This document shows positions 1-8,933 of a stretch of 64,000 nt of DNA, in pieces. This stretch comes from Streptomyces sp. NBC_01217. GTDB taxonomy: Bacteria; Actinomycetota; Actinomycetes; Streptomycetales; Streptomycetaceae. The position numbers and the translations under genes are program-made. The notes under the pieces were generated by a model that made no database searches, was not told where the DNA came from, and saw nothing but the letters and a program-made list of their open reading frames with translations. The stretch lies in the NCBI RefSeq assembly GCF_035994185.1, contig NZ_CP108538.1, positions 5,433,501 through 5,497,500 on the forward strand, read 5' to 3'. How positions within the stretch are numbered: the stretch's first letter is position 1; every line of letters begins with the position of its first letter.

Positions 1-175
1 CCTCAAGATCACGCAGACGAAGTCGTACATCGGCAGCAAGCAGAACCACCGCGACACCCTTCGTTCGCTCGGGCTCAAGCGCCTGCACGACGTGGTTGTC
101 AAGGAGGACCGCCCCGAGTTCCGCGGAATGGTGCACACCGTCCGCCACCTCGTGACGGTTGAGGAGGTCGACTGA
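1..175 (+). CDS. rpmD: Ribosomal protein L30 (3' part only)
   Basis: 50S ribosomal protein L30, cut by the left window edge. Reading from base 2, 57 codons are visible and end in VEEVD. They include KITQ, the K-S-x-I-G segment, [10 protein letters not shown] and the VVVKED strand expected of L30, a small two-helix/three-strand protein of the large subunit. The TGA at 173-175 lies one base before the rplO ATG, so the two genes are transcribed together in the spc operon, with probable translational coupling. The start codon and roughly the first few residues lie outside the window. Confidence 0.95.
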   Translation, partial: LKITQTKSYIGSKQNHRDTLRSLGLKRLHDVVVKEDRPEFRGMVHTVRHLVTVEEVD

Positions 176-176
176 C

Positions 177-632
177 ATGGCGGAGAACAAGCCGCTGAAG
201 GCCCATGACCTCCGGCCCGCCCCGGGCGCCAAGACCGCCAAGACCCGTGTGGGTCGTGGTGAGGCGTCCAAGGGTAAGACCGCCGGTCGTGGCACCAAGG
301 GCACCAAGGCCCGTTACCAGGTTCCGGAGCGCTTCGAGGGTGGGCAGATGCCCCTCCACATGCGTCTCCCGAAGCTCAAGGGCTTCAAGAACCCGTTCCG
401 CACCGAGTACCAGGTCGTGAACCTGGACAAGCTCGCGACGCTCTACCCCGAGGGTGGAGAGGTCACCGTGGCCGACCTGGTCGCCAAGGGTGCGGTGCGC
501 AACAACCACCTCGTCAAGGTCCTCGGACAGGGCGAGATCTCCGTGGCGCTGCAGGTTTCGGTTGACGCCGTCTCCGGCTCCGCCAAGGAGAAGATTGCCG
601 CCGCCGGCGGCACCGTCACTGAGCTCGTCTGA
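177..632 (+). CDS. rplO: Ribosomal protein L15
   Basis: 50S ribosomal protein L15, 151 aa, which assembles late into the large subunit. The N-terminus has the basic glycine-rich stretch typical of L15 ([19 protein letters not shown]), followed by the [11 protein letters not shown] motif and a C-terminal globular domain. The ATG at 177 is one base after the rpmD stop. An in-frame ATG 18 bases upstream lies inside rpmD and is unlikely to be used. A strong hairpin follows the gene before secY, so secY may be partly uncoupled from it. Confidence 0.97.
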   Translation: MAENKPLKAHDLRPAPGAKTAKTRVGRGEASKGKTAGRGTKGTKARYQVPERFEGGQMPLHMRLPKLKGFKNPFRTEYQVVNLDKLATLYPEGGEVTVADLVAKGAVRNNHLVKVLGQGEISVALQVSVDAVSGSAKEKIAAAGGTVTELV

Positions 633-666
633 GACAACTCGGACAACTCGATGGCCTGAACACCCG

Positions 667-700
667 ACCGGGGATGCCTCTTATTTGGGGCATCCCCGGT
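667..700 (+). terminator. Hairpin between rplO and secY
   Basis: Perfect 12-bp stem, ACCGGGGATGCC (667-678) with GGCATCCCCGGT (689-700), and a 10-nt loop. It sits 34 bases after the rplO stop. No long U tract follows, which is common for Streptomyces terminators. It may be a terminator or a partial attenuator inside the spc operon. A secY promoter would then lie in 701-856. Confidence 0.75.
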
Positions 701-856
701 TGGTCGTTCCTAGGGGGGCATGGTCGCCGGTAAGGTGGCGTGCACTGTTGCTGTGGTAACCCCTGGGCACCCGCCCGGGAATCTTTGACTGTTACGTATT
801 CGTCGATCCTCAAGACCGTCACCTCTACGCAATGCGCGGGGGTCGCAGGAGGCACC

Positions 857-2176
857 GTGCTCACCGCGTTCGCCCGGGCGTTCAAGACGCCCGACCTGCG
901 CAAGAAGCTGTTCTTCACGCTCGGCATCATCGTGCTCTACCGGCTCGGGGCGCACATCCCGGTACCGGGAGTGAGCTACGAGAACGTCCAGACCTGTGTT
1001 GACCAGGCCAGCAAGGGCAACAACAGCCTCTTCGGCCTGGTGAACATGTTCAGCGGTGGTGCACTGCTGCAGATCACGATCTTCGCGCTCGGCATCATGC
1101 CGTACATCACGGCCAGCATCATTCTTCAGCTGCTGACCGTGGTGATTCCCCGACTCGAGGCCCTCAAGAAGGAGGGGCAGTCCGGCCAGGCCAAGATCAC
1201 GCAGTACACGCGTTATCTGACCGTCGCGCTCGCCATCCTCCAGGGCACCGGCCTGGTGGCCACCGCCACCAGCGGCGCCCTCTTCAGCGGTTGCCCGGTC
1301 GCCGACCAGATCGTGCCGAACCAGTCGATCTTCACCACCATCGTGATGGTGGTCACGATGACCGCGGGCACCGCGGCCGTCATGTGGCTCGGTGAGCTCA
1401 TCACCGACCGTGGCATCGGCAACGGCATGTCGATCCTGATGTTCATCTCGATCGCCGCCAGCTTCCCCGGCGCCCTGTGGGCCATCAAGACCAGCGGCAA
1501 GCTGGCCGACGGCTGGATCGAGTTCGGCACCGTCATCCTGATCGGCTTCGTGATGGTGGGCCTCGTCGTCTTCGTCGAGCAGGCCCAGCGCCGAATCCCG
1601 GTGCAGTACGCGAAGCGCATGATCGGCCGCAGGTCGTACGGCGGTACCTCGACGTACATCCCGCTGAAGGTCAATCAGGCGGGTGTGATTCCGGTCATCT
1701 TCGCTTCTTCGCTGCTCTACATCCCTGCTTTGATCGTCCAGTTCTCCAACTCGACCGCCGGCTGGGCGACCTGGATCAAGGACAACTTCGTCAAGGGCGA
1801 CCACCCGTACTACATCACGACGTACTTCCTCTTGATCGTCTTCTTCGCCTTCTTCTATGTGGCGATCTCGTTCAACCCCGAGGAAGTCGCCGACAACATG
1901 AAGAAGTATGGTGGCTTCATCCCGGGTATCCGGGCGGGTCGACCTACTGCCGAGTATCTGAGCTACGTGCTCAACAGGATCACTTGGCCGGGCTCGCTGT
2001 ACCTGGGTCTGATCGCTCTGGTGCCGACGATGGCGTTGGCAGGCTTCGGTGGTGCTAACCAGAACTTCCCGTTCGGCGGGACGAGCATCCTCATCATCGT
2101 GGGTGTGGGTCTGGAGACCGTGAAGCAGATCGAGAGTCAGCTCCAGCAGCGCAATTACGAAGGGTTCCTCCGCTGA
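857..2176 (+). CDS. secY: Preprotein translocase subunit SecY
   Basis: Channel-forming subunit of the Sec translocon in the cytoplasmic membrane, 439 aa. It has about ten hydrophobic segments and the SecY signatures [10 protein letters not shown] near the N-terminus and the cytoplasmic loop [12 protein letters not shown] chose the GTG at 857 because AGGAGG lies a few bases upstream and the encoded start ([16 protein letters not shown]) matches actinobacterial SecY; the longer frame from 740 encodes no family sequence. The TGA overlaps the adk ATG by one base (TGATG), the usual secY-adk coupling. Confidence 0.97.
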   Translation: MLTAFARAFKTPDLRKKLFFTLGIIVLYRLGAHIPVPGVSYENVQTCVDQASKGNNSLFGLVNMFSGGALLQITIFALGIMPYITASIILQLLTVVIPRLEALKKEGQSGQAKITQYTRYLTVALAILQGTGLVATATSGALFSGCPVADQIVPNQSIFTTIVMVVTMTAGTAAVMWLGELITDRGIGNGMSILMFISIAASFPGALWAIKTSGKLADGWIEFGTVILIGFVMVGLVVFVEQAQRRIPVQYAKRMIGRRSYGGTSTYIPLKVNQAGVIPVIFASSLLYIPALIVQFSNSTAGWATWIKDNFVKGDHPYYITTYFLLIVFFAFFYVAISFNPEEVADNMKKYGGFIPGIRAGRPTAEYLSYVLNRITWPGSLYLGLIALVPTMALAGFGGANQNFPFGGTSILIIVGVGLETVKQIESQLQQRNYEGFLR

Positions 2177-2832
2177 TGCGAATCGTCCTCGTCGGGCCGC
2201 CCGGTGCCGGCAAGGGAACGCAGGCTGCGTACCTTGCCCAGAACCTGTCGATTCCACAGATCTCCACGGGCGACCTCTTCCGCGCCAACATCAGCCAGGG
2301 CACCGACCTTGGCAAGCAGGCCCGCGCCTTCATGGACGCAGGTCAGCTGGTGCCGGACGAGGTCACCATCGGGATGGCCAAGGACCGCATGTCCCAGCCG
2401 GACGCCGAGAACGGCTTCCTGCTGGACGGCTTCCCGCGCAACGTGGGTCAGGCCGAGGCTCTTGACGCCATGCTCAAGGACGAGGGCACCAAGCTGGACG
2501 CGGTCCTGGACCTGGAGGTCCCCGAGGACGAGGTGGTCAAGCGCATCGCCGGCCGCCGGATCTGCCGGAACAACGGCTCGCACGTCTTCCACGTGACGTA
2601 CAACCCGCCGAAGGCCGAGGGCGTCTGCGACACCTGCGGCGGCGAGCTGTACCAGCGCGACGACGACACCGAGGACACGGTTCGTACCCGGCTGGAGGTC
2701 TACCACACGCAGACCGAGCCGATCATCGACTACTACAGGGCCCAGAACCTGGTGGTCACCATCTCCGCGCTCGGCAAGGTCACCGATGTGACCGAGCGGG
2801 CGATGGAGGCTCTCAAGTCCGACAAGGGCTGA
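2176..2832 (+). CDS. adk: Adenylate kinase
   Basis: Cytosolic adenylate kinase (AMP + ATP to 2 ADP), 218 aa, long type with a LID insertion. The P-loop GPPGAGKGT is at residues 7-15, the NMP-binding region follows (STGDLFR), and the DGFPRN motif is at 84-89. The LID (about 126-164) carries Cys130, Cys151 and Cys154, but the position three after Cys130 is Asn, so the classical four-ligand zinc knuckle is incomplete by sequence. The start overlaps the secY stop by one base. It is followed by map, as in most high-GC spc operons. Confidence 0.97.
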   Translation: MRIVLVGPPGAGKGTQAAYLAQNLSIPQISTGDLFRANISQGTDLGKQARAFMDAGQLVPDEVTIGMAKDRMSQPDAENGFLLDGFPRNVGQAEALDAMLKDEGTKLDAVLDLEVPEDEVVKRIAGRRICRNNGSHVFHVTYNPPKAEGVCDTCGGELYQRDDDTEDTVRTRLEVYHTQTEPIIDYYRAQNLVVTISALGKVTDVTERAMEALKSDKG

Positions 2833-2966
2833 GAGAGAATCTTCGCAGTACGTGTGCAGTCGGCCGCGGCGTCCATGGGCGCCGCGGCCGACTGTTTGCG
2901 CCGTATCGTTGGTACGGCCGCATCCGTCACCGTTCGATGCAGTCCGATGCAGAGAGGCGCCGCGCA

Positions 2967-3803
2967 ATGGTGCAGATCAAGACCCCCGAGCAGATCGCGA
3001 AGATGCGTGAGGCGGGGCTGGTGGTCGCTGCCATTCACGCGGCCACCCGCGAGGCGGCGGTCCCCGGCGCCACCACGCTGGACCTGGACCAGGTCGCCCG
3101 CAAGGTGATCGCCGAGCACGGAGCGAAGTCGAACTTCCTCGGGTACGGCGGGTTCCCCGCGACCATCTGCACCTCGGTCAACGAGGTCGTCGTCCACGGC
3201 ATCCCGGACGACAAGACCGTCCTCAAGGACGGCGACATCATCTCCATCGACGCCGGCGCGATCGTCGACGGCTGGCACGGCGACGCCGCGTACACCGCGT
3301 TCGTCGGCACCGGTCACGCTCCGGAGCTGATCGAGCTCTCCCGGGTGACCGAGGAGTCCATGTGGGCCGGGATCGCCGCGATGAAGGTGAACAACCGCCT
3401 CGTCGACATCTCGAAGGCGATCGAGTCCTACATCCGCCGCCAGCCCCGCCCCGCCACCGGCAAGTACGGAATCATCGAGGACTACGGCGGCCACGGCATC
3501 GGCACCGAGATGCACATGGACCCGCATCTGCTGAACTATGTCGCGCGCAAGCGCGGCAAGGGCATCAAGCTGGTGCCCGGCGTCTGCCTGGCCATCGAGC
3601 CGATGGTCTCGCTCGGTACGCCGCAGACCGAGGTGCTCCAGGACGACTGGACCGTGATCACGACGGACGGCACCTGGTCCTCCCACTGGGAGCACTCGAT
3701 CGCCCTCACCGAACAGGGCCCCCTGGTCCTGACCGCCCCCGACTGCGGCAAGGCGAAGCTGGCCCAGTACGGCATCGAGGCGGCCCCGGACCCGCTGGGC
3801 TGA
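2967..3803 (+). CDS. map: Methionine aminopeptidase, type I
   Basis: Removes the initiator Met from nascent proteins, using two metal ions, 278 aa. Predicted metal ligands are Asp95 (SIDAG), Asp106 (HGDAA), His176 (GGHGIG), Glu211 (IEPM) and Glu242 (HWEHS), spaced as in E. coli Map. The start is placed at ATG 2967 (MVQIKTPEQI), with AGAGAGG about 9 bases upstream; the in-frame ATG at 2937 would add ten residues with no family similarity. The roughly 134 bases after adk could hold a separate promoter. Confidence 0.96.
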   Translation: MVQIKTPEQIAKMREAGLVVAAIHAATREAAVPGATTLDLDQVARKVIAEHGAKSNFLGYGGFPATICTSVNEVVVHGIPDDKTVLKDGDIISIDAGAIVDGWHGDAAYTAFVGTGHAPELIELSRVTEESMWAGIAAMKVNNRLVDISKAIESYIRRQPRPATGKYGIIEDYGGHGIGTEMHMDPHLLNYVARKRGKGIKLVPGVCLAIEPMVSLGTPQTEVLQDDWTVITTDGTWSSHWEHSIALTEQGPLVLTAPDCGKAKLAQYGIEAAPDPLG

Positions 3804-3967
3804 TTTGGCCCCCTTTTGGAGGTCTAAGGATCTCCGCAGGTGGGCAAACTTGACGGATTCGTCTTTTGGGGTCCGCTGACGTAGACTGACTCGTCGGCTC
3901 TCGTGCATCCGTGTGTCCGCATACGGAGTGGAGAGTCGATCAAGGTAGCCGATTCGAAAGGCGAAGC

Positions 3968-4189
3968 GTGGCCAAGAAGCAAGGTGCCATCGAAATTGAG
4001 GGCACCGTGATCGAGTCCCTCCCGAACGCCATGTTCAAGGTGGAACTCCAGAACGGTCACAAGGTCCTCGCGCACATCTCCGGCAAGATGCGGATGCACT
4101 ACATCCGAATCCTCCCGGACGACCGGGTCGTGGTGGAGCTCTCCCCGTACGACCTGACGCGTGGCCGGATCGTCTACCGCTACAAGTAG
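3968..4189 (+). CDS. infA: Translation initiation factor IF-1
   Basis: IF-1, 73 aa, a single OB-fold domain that binds the 30S A site during initiation. The sequence begins [15 protein letters not shown] and ends [11 protein letters not shown], essentially the universal IF-1 pattern including the HISGKMR loop. The GTG at 3968 is preceded by GAAAGGCGAAGC. The upstream ATG at 3911 has no support. The 164-base gap after map has a TTGACG at 3850 and a TAGACT at 3882, but their 26-base spacing does not fit one promoter, so I do not call one. Confidence 0.96.
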   Translation: MAKKQGAIEIEGTVIESLPNAMFKVELQNGHKVLAHISGKMRMHYIRILPDDRVVVELSPYDLTRGRIVYRYK

Positions 4190-4249
4190 ATCTTGCCCGC
4201 ACCCCGCTTCTGCGTGGTGGTGGCACTGACCCGGAGAACCTGACATCCC

Positions 4250-4363
4250 ATGAAGGTCAAGCCGAGCGTCAAGAAGATCTGCGACAAGTGCAAGGTGATC
4301 CGCCGCCACGGTCGGGTCATGGTCATCTGCGACAACCTGCGCCACAAGCAGCGCCAGGGCTGA
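4250..4363 (+). CDS. rpmJ: Ribosomal protein L36 (zinc-binding form)
   Basis: 50S ribosomal protein L36, 37 aa, starting [15 protein letters not shown] and ending RHKQRQG. The zinc ligands Cys11, Cys14, Cys27 and His32 are all present, so this is the C+ (zinc-containing) form rather than the Cys-free form that many actinobacteria express under zinc starvation. ATG 4250 is preceded by CCGGAGAACCTGACATCCC. The position between infA and rpsM is the standard one. Confidence 0.95.
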   Translation: MKVKPSVKKICDKCKVIRRHGRVMVICDNLRHKQRQG

Positions 4364-4482
4364 CGTACGACCCCCTGCCTCTCGCAGCACTTCGCGCGAC
4401 GCACGTAAAACGTACATACGCAGTGTCCGTCCAAGCTTCGGCTGACGACACCTCCGGCGGGGGCCGGGGACCCGGGCGTACC

Positions 4483-4501
4483 ACCTCTCGTCACGAGAGG
4501 T
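4483..4501 (+). promoter_or_regulatory. Hairpin in the rpmJ-rpsM spacer
   Basis: Perfect inverted repeat, ACCTCTCGT (4483-4491) with ACGAGAGGT (4493-4501), within the 194-base gap between rpmJ and rpsM. As RNA it would fold with a slightly opened loop. It lies 57 bases before rpsM. The function is unknown; it could be an attenuator or ribosomal-protein feedback element, and the only support is the symmetry. Confidence 0.4.
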
Positions 4502-4557
4502 CGGCGGTCGGGAGTGGCACTGCGGAAGACCCCCGAAATAACAACTGGAGCCATTGA

Positions 4558-4938
4558 ATGGCACGCGTTTCAGGTGTTGACATCCCGCGCGAAAAGCGCG
4601 TGGAGGTTGCCCTCACCTACGTCTTCGGTATCGGGCGCACCCGGTCCAAGGAGATTCTCGCCACCACTGGCGTGAACCCGAACACCCGCGTTCGCGACCT
4701 GGCCGAAGAGGACCTGGTCAAGATCCGCGAGTACGTGGACGCCAACCTCCGCACCGAGGGTGACCTCCGTCGCGAGATCCAGGCCGACATCCGCCGCAAG
4801 GTCGAGATCGGCTGCTACCAGGGCCTGCGTCACCGCCGCGGCCTGCCGGTCCACGGCCAGCGCACCAGCACGAACGCTCGTACCCGCAAGGGCCCGCGTC
4901 GCGCGATCGCCGGCAAGAAGAAGCCGGGCAAGAAGTAG
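4558..4938 (+). CDS. rpsM: Ribosomal protein S13
   Basis: 30S ribosomal protein S13, 126 aa, in the head of the small subunit contacting P-site tRNA and L5. It starts [15 protein letters not shown] and has the helix-hairpin G-I-G-R-T-R-S, the [13 protein letters not shown] signature and the basic C-terminal tail KKPGKK. ATG 4558 follows ACTGGAGCC. It is the first gene of the alpha operon. Confidence 0.97.
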   Translation: MARVSGVDIPREKRVEVALTYVFGIGRTRSKEILATTGVNPNTRVRDLAEEDLVKIREYVDANLRTEGDLRREIQADIRRKVEIGCYQGLRHRRGLPVHGQRTSTNARTRKGPRRAIAGKKKPGKK

Positions 4939-5043
4939 TCCTCAGCGGACGCACTGCGGTCGTCCGGATCACCGGTCACCCGCAGCAACCAGCGGTCTTC
5001 GCTGTAGGACCGATCACCTCCCCTCTCCATCTGGAGTCAAGAC

Positions 5044-5448
5044 ATGCCCCCCAAGGGTCGTCAGGGCGCAGCCAAGAAGGTGCGTCGCAAGGAAAAGAAG
5101 AACGTCGCTCACGGCCACGCGCACATCAAGAGCACGTTCAACAACACGATCGTCTCGATCACGGACCCCTCGGGCAACGTGATCTCCTGGGCCTCCGCCG
5201 GCCACGTCGGCTTCAAGGGCTCGCGCAAGTCCACCCCCTTCGCCGCGCAGATGGCCGCCGAGTCGGCCGCCCGTCGCGCGCAGGAGCACGGCATGCGCAA
5301 GGTTGACGTCTTCGTCAAGGGTCCGGGCTCCGGCCGCGAGACCGCGATCCGTTCGCTCCAGGCCACCGGCCTGGAGGTGGGTTCGATCCAGGACGTCACC
5401 CCCACCCCGCACAACGGATGCCGGCCGCCGAAGCGCCGCCGCGTCTGA
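5044..5448 (+). CDS. rpsK: Ribosomal protein S11
   Basis: 30S ribosomal protein S11, 134 aa, on the platform near the Shine-Dalgarno helix. A basic N-terminus is followed by [15 protein letters not shown] and the C-terminal motif [16 protein letters not shown], both diagnostic. ATG 5044 has a CTGGAG site 8-9 bases upstream. It is followed by rpsD after 31 bases. Confidence 0.97.
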   Translation: MPPKGRQGAAKKVRRKEKKNVAHGHAHIKSTFNNTIVSITDPSGNVISWASAGHVGFKGSRKSTPFAAQMAAESAARRAQEHGMRKVDVFVKGPGSGRETAIRSLQATGLEVGSIQDVTPTPHNGCRPPKRRRV

Positions 5449-5479
5449 TTCCGTCTGAAGCAACGGAGACAACTGGAAA

Positions 5480-6106
5480 ATGGCGCGATACACCGGGGCC
5501 GACTGCAAGCGTTGCCGTCGGGAGAAGCAGAAGCTGTTCCTCAAGGGCAGCAAGTGCGAGAGCGCGAAGTGCCCGATCGAGATCCGTCCTTACCCCCCGG
5601 GTGAGCACGGACGCGGGCGCACCAAGGACAGCGAGTACCTTCTTCAGCTTCGTGAGAAGCAGAAGTGCTCGCGGATCTACGGTGTTCTTGAACGACAGTT
5701 CGTGAACTACTACAAGGAAGCGAACCAGAAGACCGGCAAGACCGGTGAGAACCTTCTGCGCATCCTTGAGACCCGCCTCGACAACGTGGTCTACCGGGCA
5801 GGCTTCGCCAAGTCCCGGGACCACGCCCGTCAGCTGGTGCGTCACGGACACATTGCGGTGAACGGCACGAAGACCGACATCCCGTCGGCCCGCGTCGCCG
5901 TGAACGACGTGATCGAGGTTCGTCAGAAGTCCAAGGCCCTGACCCCCTTCCAGGTGGCCCAGGCCGAGGCCGGCGAGCGCACCGTACCGGCGTGGCTCGA
6001 AGCCGTGCCGTCGACGATGCGGATCCTCGTGCACTCCCTGCCCGAGCGCCAGGTGATCGACACCCAGGTGCAGGAGCAGCTGATCGTCGAGCTCTACTCC
6101 AAGTAG
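5480..6106 (+). CDS. rpsD: Ribosomal protein S4 (zinc-binding form)
   Basis: 30S primary-assembly protein S4, 208 aa. The N-terminal domain carries Cys9, Cys12, Cys26 and Cys31, a complete zinc site (C+ form). The S4 RNA-binding domain follows ([14 protein letters not shown], then [18 protein letters not shown]). ATG 5480 follows a GGAGACAACTGGAAA ribosome site. It lies between rpsK and rpoA, the classical bacterial alpha-operon position. From memory, S. coelicolor has rpsD elsewhere (SCO1505), so its presence here may be a clade difference or one of two copies. Confidence 0.97.
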   Translation: MARYTGADCKRCRREKQKLFLKGSKCESAKCPIEIRPYPPGEHGRGRTKDSEYLLQLREKQKCSRIYGVLERQFVNYYKEANQKTGKTGENLLRILETRLDNVVYRAGFAKSRDHARQLVRHGHIAVNGTKTDIPSARVAVNDVIEVRQKSKALTPFQVAQAEAGERTVPAWLEAVPSTMRILVHSLPERQVIDTQVQEQLIVELYSK

Positions 6107-6120
6107 TAGCTCGTGGGTCC

Positions 6121-6152
6121 GGGCGGTACGGCTCCTTCGGGTCGTGCCGCCC
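6121..6152 (+). terminator. Hairpin between rpsD and rpoA
   Basis: GGGCGGTACG (6121-6130) pairs with CGTGCCGCCC (6143-6152) as a 10-bp stem with one G-U pair and a 12-nt loop, directly after the rpsD stop. Intrinsic terminator or attenuator; a partial stop would set the ratio of RNA polymerase alpha to ribosomal proteins. Confidence 0.65.
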
Positions 6153-6213
6153 GTACCCTTGTCAGTATCTGGGGGCGTCAAATAGTGGGCGCCCACGACT
6201 GAAGGAACGCAAC

Positions 6214-7236
6214 ATGCTTATCGCTCAGCGTCCGTCGCTGACCGAAGAGGTCGTTGACGAGTTCCGCTCCCGGTTCGTCATCGAGCCGCTGGAGCCGGGC
6301 TTCGGCTACACCCTCGGCAACTCTCTTCGCCGTACGCTCCTCTCCTCGATCCCCGGCGCTGCTGTCACCAGCATCCGGATCGACGGTGTCCTGCACGAGT
6401 TCACCACCGTGCCGGGCGTCAAGGAGGACGTCACCGACCTCATCCTCAACATCAAGCAGCTGGTCGTCTCCTCGGAGCACGACGAGCCGGTCGTGATGTA
6501 CCTGCGCAAGCAGGGCCCCGGCCTGGTCACGGCTGCTGACATCGCCCCGCCGGCCGGTGTCGAGGTCCACAACCCGGACCTGGTCCTGGCCACGCTGAAC
6601 GGCAAGGGCAAGCTGGAGATGGAGCTGACCGTCGAGCGCGGTCGCGGCTACGTCTCCGCCGTGCAGAACAAGCAGGTGGGCCAGGAGATCGGCCGTATCC
6701 CGGTCGACTCCATCTACTCGCCGGTGCTCAAGGTCACCTACAAGGTCGAGGCGACCCGTGTCGAGCAGCGCACCGACTTCGACAAGCTGATCGTCGACGT
6801 CGAGACCAAGCAGGCCATGCGTCCGCGTGACGCCATGGCTTCGGCCGGTAAGACCCTGGTCGAGCTGTTCGGTCTGGCGCGCGAGCTCAACATCGACGCC
6901 GAGGGCATCGACATGGGCCCGTCCCCGACGGACGCCGCGCTCGCTGCCGATCTGGCGCTGCCGATCGAGGAGCTGGAGCTCACGGTCCGTTCGTACAACT
7001 GCCTCAAGCGCGAGGGCATCCACTCCGTGGGTGAGCTCGTGGCTCGTTCCGAGGCCGACCTGCTCGACATCCGCAACTTCGGTGCGAAGTCGATCGACGA
7101 GGTCAAGGCGAAGCTGGCCGGTATGGGCCTTGCGCTCAAGGACAGCCCGCCCGGATTCGACCCGACGGCCGCGGCCGACGCGTTCGGCGCGGATGACGAC
7201 GCGGATGCCGGGTTCGTGGAGACCGAGCAGTACTGA
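6214..7236 (+). CDS. rpoA: RNA polymerase alpha subunit
   Basis: Alpha subunit of RNA polymerase, 340 aa. The N-terminal assembly domain (about 1-230) includes [20 protein letters not shown]; the C-terminal domain (about 250-315) includes [10 protein letters not shown] and F-G-A-K-S-I-D-E-V, the DNA and activator contact surface. An acidic tail ending in D-D-D-A-D-A-G follows. The start is ATG 6214 with GAAGGA upstream ([13 protein letters not shown]); upstream in-frame codons run back through rpsD and are not used. Confidence 0.98.
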   Translation: MLIAQRPSLTEEVVDEFRSRFVIEPLEPGFGYTLGNSLRRTLLSSIPGAAVTSIRIDGVLHEFTTVPGVKEDVTDLILNIKQLVVSSEHDEPVVMYLRKQGPGLVTAADIAPPAGVEVHNPDLVLATLNGKGKLEMELTVERGRGYVSAVQNKQVGQEIGRIPVDSIYSPVLKVTYKVEATRVEQRTDFDKLIVDVETKQAMRPRDAMASAGKTLVELFGLARELNIDAEGIDMGPSPTDAALAADLALPIEELELTVRSYNCLKREGIHSVGELVARSEADLLDIRNFGAKSIDEVKAKLAGMGLALKDSPPGFDPTAAADAFGADDDADAGFVETEQY

Positions 7237-7247
7237 TTCGCCTCCGG

Positions 7248-7278
7248 CCGGGGTGCCCGGGATTTGCGGGTGCCCCGG
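7248..7278 (+). terminator. Hairpin between rpoA and rplQ
   Basis: CCGGGGTGCCCG (7248-7259) pairs with CGGGTGCCCCGG (7267-7278), a 12-bp stem with two G-U pairs and a 7-nt loop, 11 bases after the rpoA stop. Probable terminator or attenuator; rplQ lies 170 bases further on and could use its own promoter. Confidence 0.7.
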
Positions 7279-7449
7279 ACCGGGGTGAGGACTCTTTGTC
7301 CTGAATCTCTCCCATGGCCTGAGGGTCATGGGGGGCGCTCGACGGGCTTGATCCTGCCCGTCGGCTCTTGATCTTCCGTGTGGCGTCCGCCGCACGGGAA
7401 CTGACACCGGTACCTGATACGGCCGGTGCAGCACACAAGGAGAAAAACC

Positions 7450-7971
7450 ATGCCGAAGCCCGCCAAGGGTGCCCGTCTGGGCGGCAGCGCTGCGCACGAG
7501 AAGCTTCTTCTCATCAACCTCGCGAAGTCGCTGTTCGAGCACGGCCGCATCACCACGACCGAGGCCAAGGCCCGCCGCCTGCGTCCGGTCGCCGAGCGTT
7601 TCATCACCAAGGCGAAGAAGGGCGACATCCACAACCGTCGCCTGGTGCTGCAGTCGATCACGGACAAGGGCATCGTGCACACGCTCTTCACCGAGATCGC
7701 CCCGCGGTACGAGAACCGCCCCGGTGGTTACACCCGCATCACCAAGATCGGCAACCGTCGTGGCGACAACGCCCCGATGGCGGTCATCGAGCTGGTCGAG
7801 GCGCTGACCGTGGCCCAGCAGGCCACCGGTGAGGCCGAGGCCGCGACCAAGCGTGCGGTCAAGGAAGACGCCCTCAAGAAGGAAGAGGCCCCGGCCGAGT
7901 CCGCCGAGGTCGTCGAGGACGCCAAGCCGGTCGAGGCCGAGGCGCCCGCCGCGGAAGCCAAGGACGCCTGA
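7450..7971 (+). CDS. rplQ: Ribosomal protein L17 with long acidic tail
   Basis: 50S ribosomal protein L17, 173 aa. The core (1-120) starts [12 protein letters not shown] and includes the [10 protein letters not shown] segment. The last 50 residues or so form an Ala/Glu-rich tail ([20 protein letters not shown]) typical of actinobacterial L17 and longer than the E. coli protein. ATG 7450 follows ACAAGGAGAAAAACC, a very good ribosome site, which rules out the upstream ATG at 7426. Confidence 0.96.
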   Translation: MPKPAKGARLGGSAAHEKLLLINLAKSLFEHGRITTTEAKARRLRPVAERFITKAKKGDIHNRRLVLQSITDKGIVHTLFTEIAPRYENRPGGYTRITKIGNRRGDNAPMAVIELVEALTVAQQATGEAEAATKRAVKEDALKKEEAPAESAEVVEDAKPVEAEAPAAEAKDA

Positions 7972-7989
7972 GCGTTCTGAGACCACTGG

Positions 7990-8027
7990 ACGGGCCCGCA
8001 TCACCCTTTGGGGCGGTGCGGGCCCGT
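7990..8027 (+). terminator. Hairpin after rplQ
   Basis: ACGGGCCCGCA (7990-8000) pairs perfectly with TGCGGGCCCGT (8017-8027), an 11-bp stem with a 16-nt loop followed by TCCGT. Likely end of the alpha operon, or a read-through attenuator before truA. Confidence 0.75.
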
Positions 8028-8060
8028 TCCGTATGTACCGGCAGAAAAGGACATCCTTCG

Positions 8061-8915
8061 GTGAGTGACGAAGTAGAGCCCGGCTTCGTACGGGTGCGGC
8101 TGGACCTGGCGTACGACGGCAAGGACTTCTCCGGCTGGGCCAAGCAGACCGCCAGGCGGACCGTCCAGGGGGAGATCGAGGACGCGCTGCGGACCGTGAC
8201 GCGGTCCTCGCGTACGTACGACCTGACGGTCGCCGGGCGCACGGACGCCGGGGTGCACGCCCGGGGTCAGGTCGCCCACGTCGATCTGCCGGACGAGGTG
8301 TGGGCCGAGCACTCGGAGAAGCTGCTGCGGCGGATGGCCGGGCGGATGGCGCCCGATGTACGGATCTGGCGGATCGCCGAGGCTCCGGCCGGGTTCAACG
8401 CCCGGTTCTCGGCGCTGTGGCGTCGCTACGCGTACCGCGTCGCCGACCGTCCCGGCGGGGTGGATCCGCTGGTACGTGGTCATGTGCTGTGGCACGACCG
8501 GCCGTTGGACGTCGACGCCATGAACGAGGCTGCGGCGCGGATGGTCGGGGAGCACGACTTCGCCGCGTACTGCAAGAAGCGCGAGGGCGCGACGACCATC
8601 CGTACGCTGCAGAAGCTGAGTTGGGTACGTGACGAGGCGTCGGGGATCCTGACGGCGACCGTGCAGGCCGACGCGTTCTGCCACAACATGGTGCGGGCGC
8701 TGATCGGCGCGGCGCTGTTCGTCGGGGATGGGCGCCGACCGGCCGCGTGGCCCGCGCAGGTGCTGGCGGCACGGGTGCGGGACCCCGGGGTGCATGTGGT
8801 GCGGCCCCATGGGCTGACTCTGGAGGAAGTGGCGTACCCGGCCGATGAGTTGCTGGCCGCCCGCTCCAAGGAGGCGCGCAATGTGCGGACGCTTCCCGGT
8901 GACGGTTGCTGCTGA
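8061..8915 (+). CDS. truA: tRNA pseudouridine(38-40) synthase TruA
   Basis: Isomerises U38-U40 of the tRNA anticodon stem-loop to pseudouridine, 284 aa. The N-terminus has the [16 protein letters not shown] motif, and the catalytic Asp is Asp62 in [13 protein letters not shown]. The C-terminal half includes [17 protein letters not shown]. The start is GTG 8061. truA directly after rplQ is the standard actinobacterial order. It is convergent with the next, minus-strand gene, with an 18-base gap. Confidence 0.96.
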   Translation: MSDEVEPGFVRVRLDLAYDGKDFSGWAKQTARRTVQGEIEDALRTVTRSSRTYDLTVAGRTDAGVHARGQVAHVDLPDEVWAEHSEKLLRRMAGRMAPDVRIWRIAEAPAGFNARFSALWRRYAYRVADRPGGVDPLVRGHVLWHDRPLDVDAMNEAAARMVGEHDFAAYCKKREGATTIRTLQKLSWVRDEASGILTATVQADAFCHNMVRALIGAALFVGDGRRPAAWPAQVLAARVRDPGVHVVRPHGLTLEEVAYPADELLAARSKEARNVRTLPGDGCC

Positions 8916-8933
8916 GGGGCGAGGGGGCCTCGC

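Noticed and set aside
3850..3887. infA promoter from TTGACG and TAGACT
   Set aside because: The spacing of 26 bases is too long for one sigma-70 type promoter.
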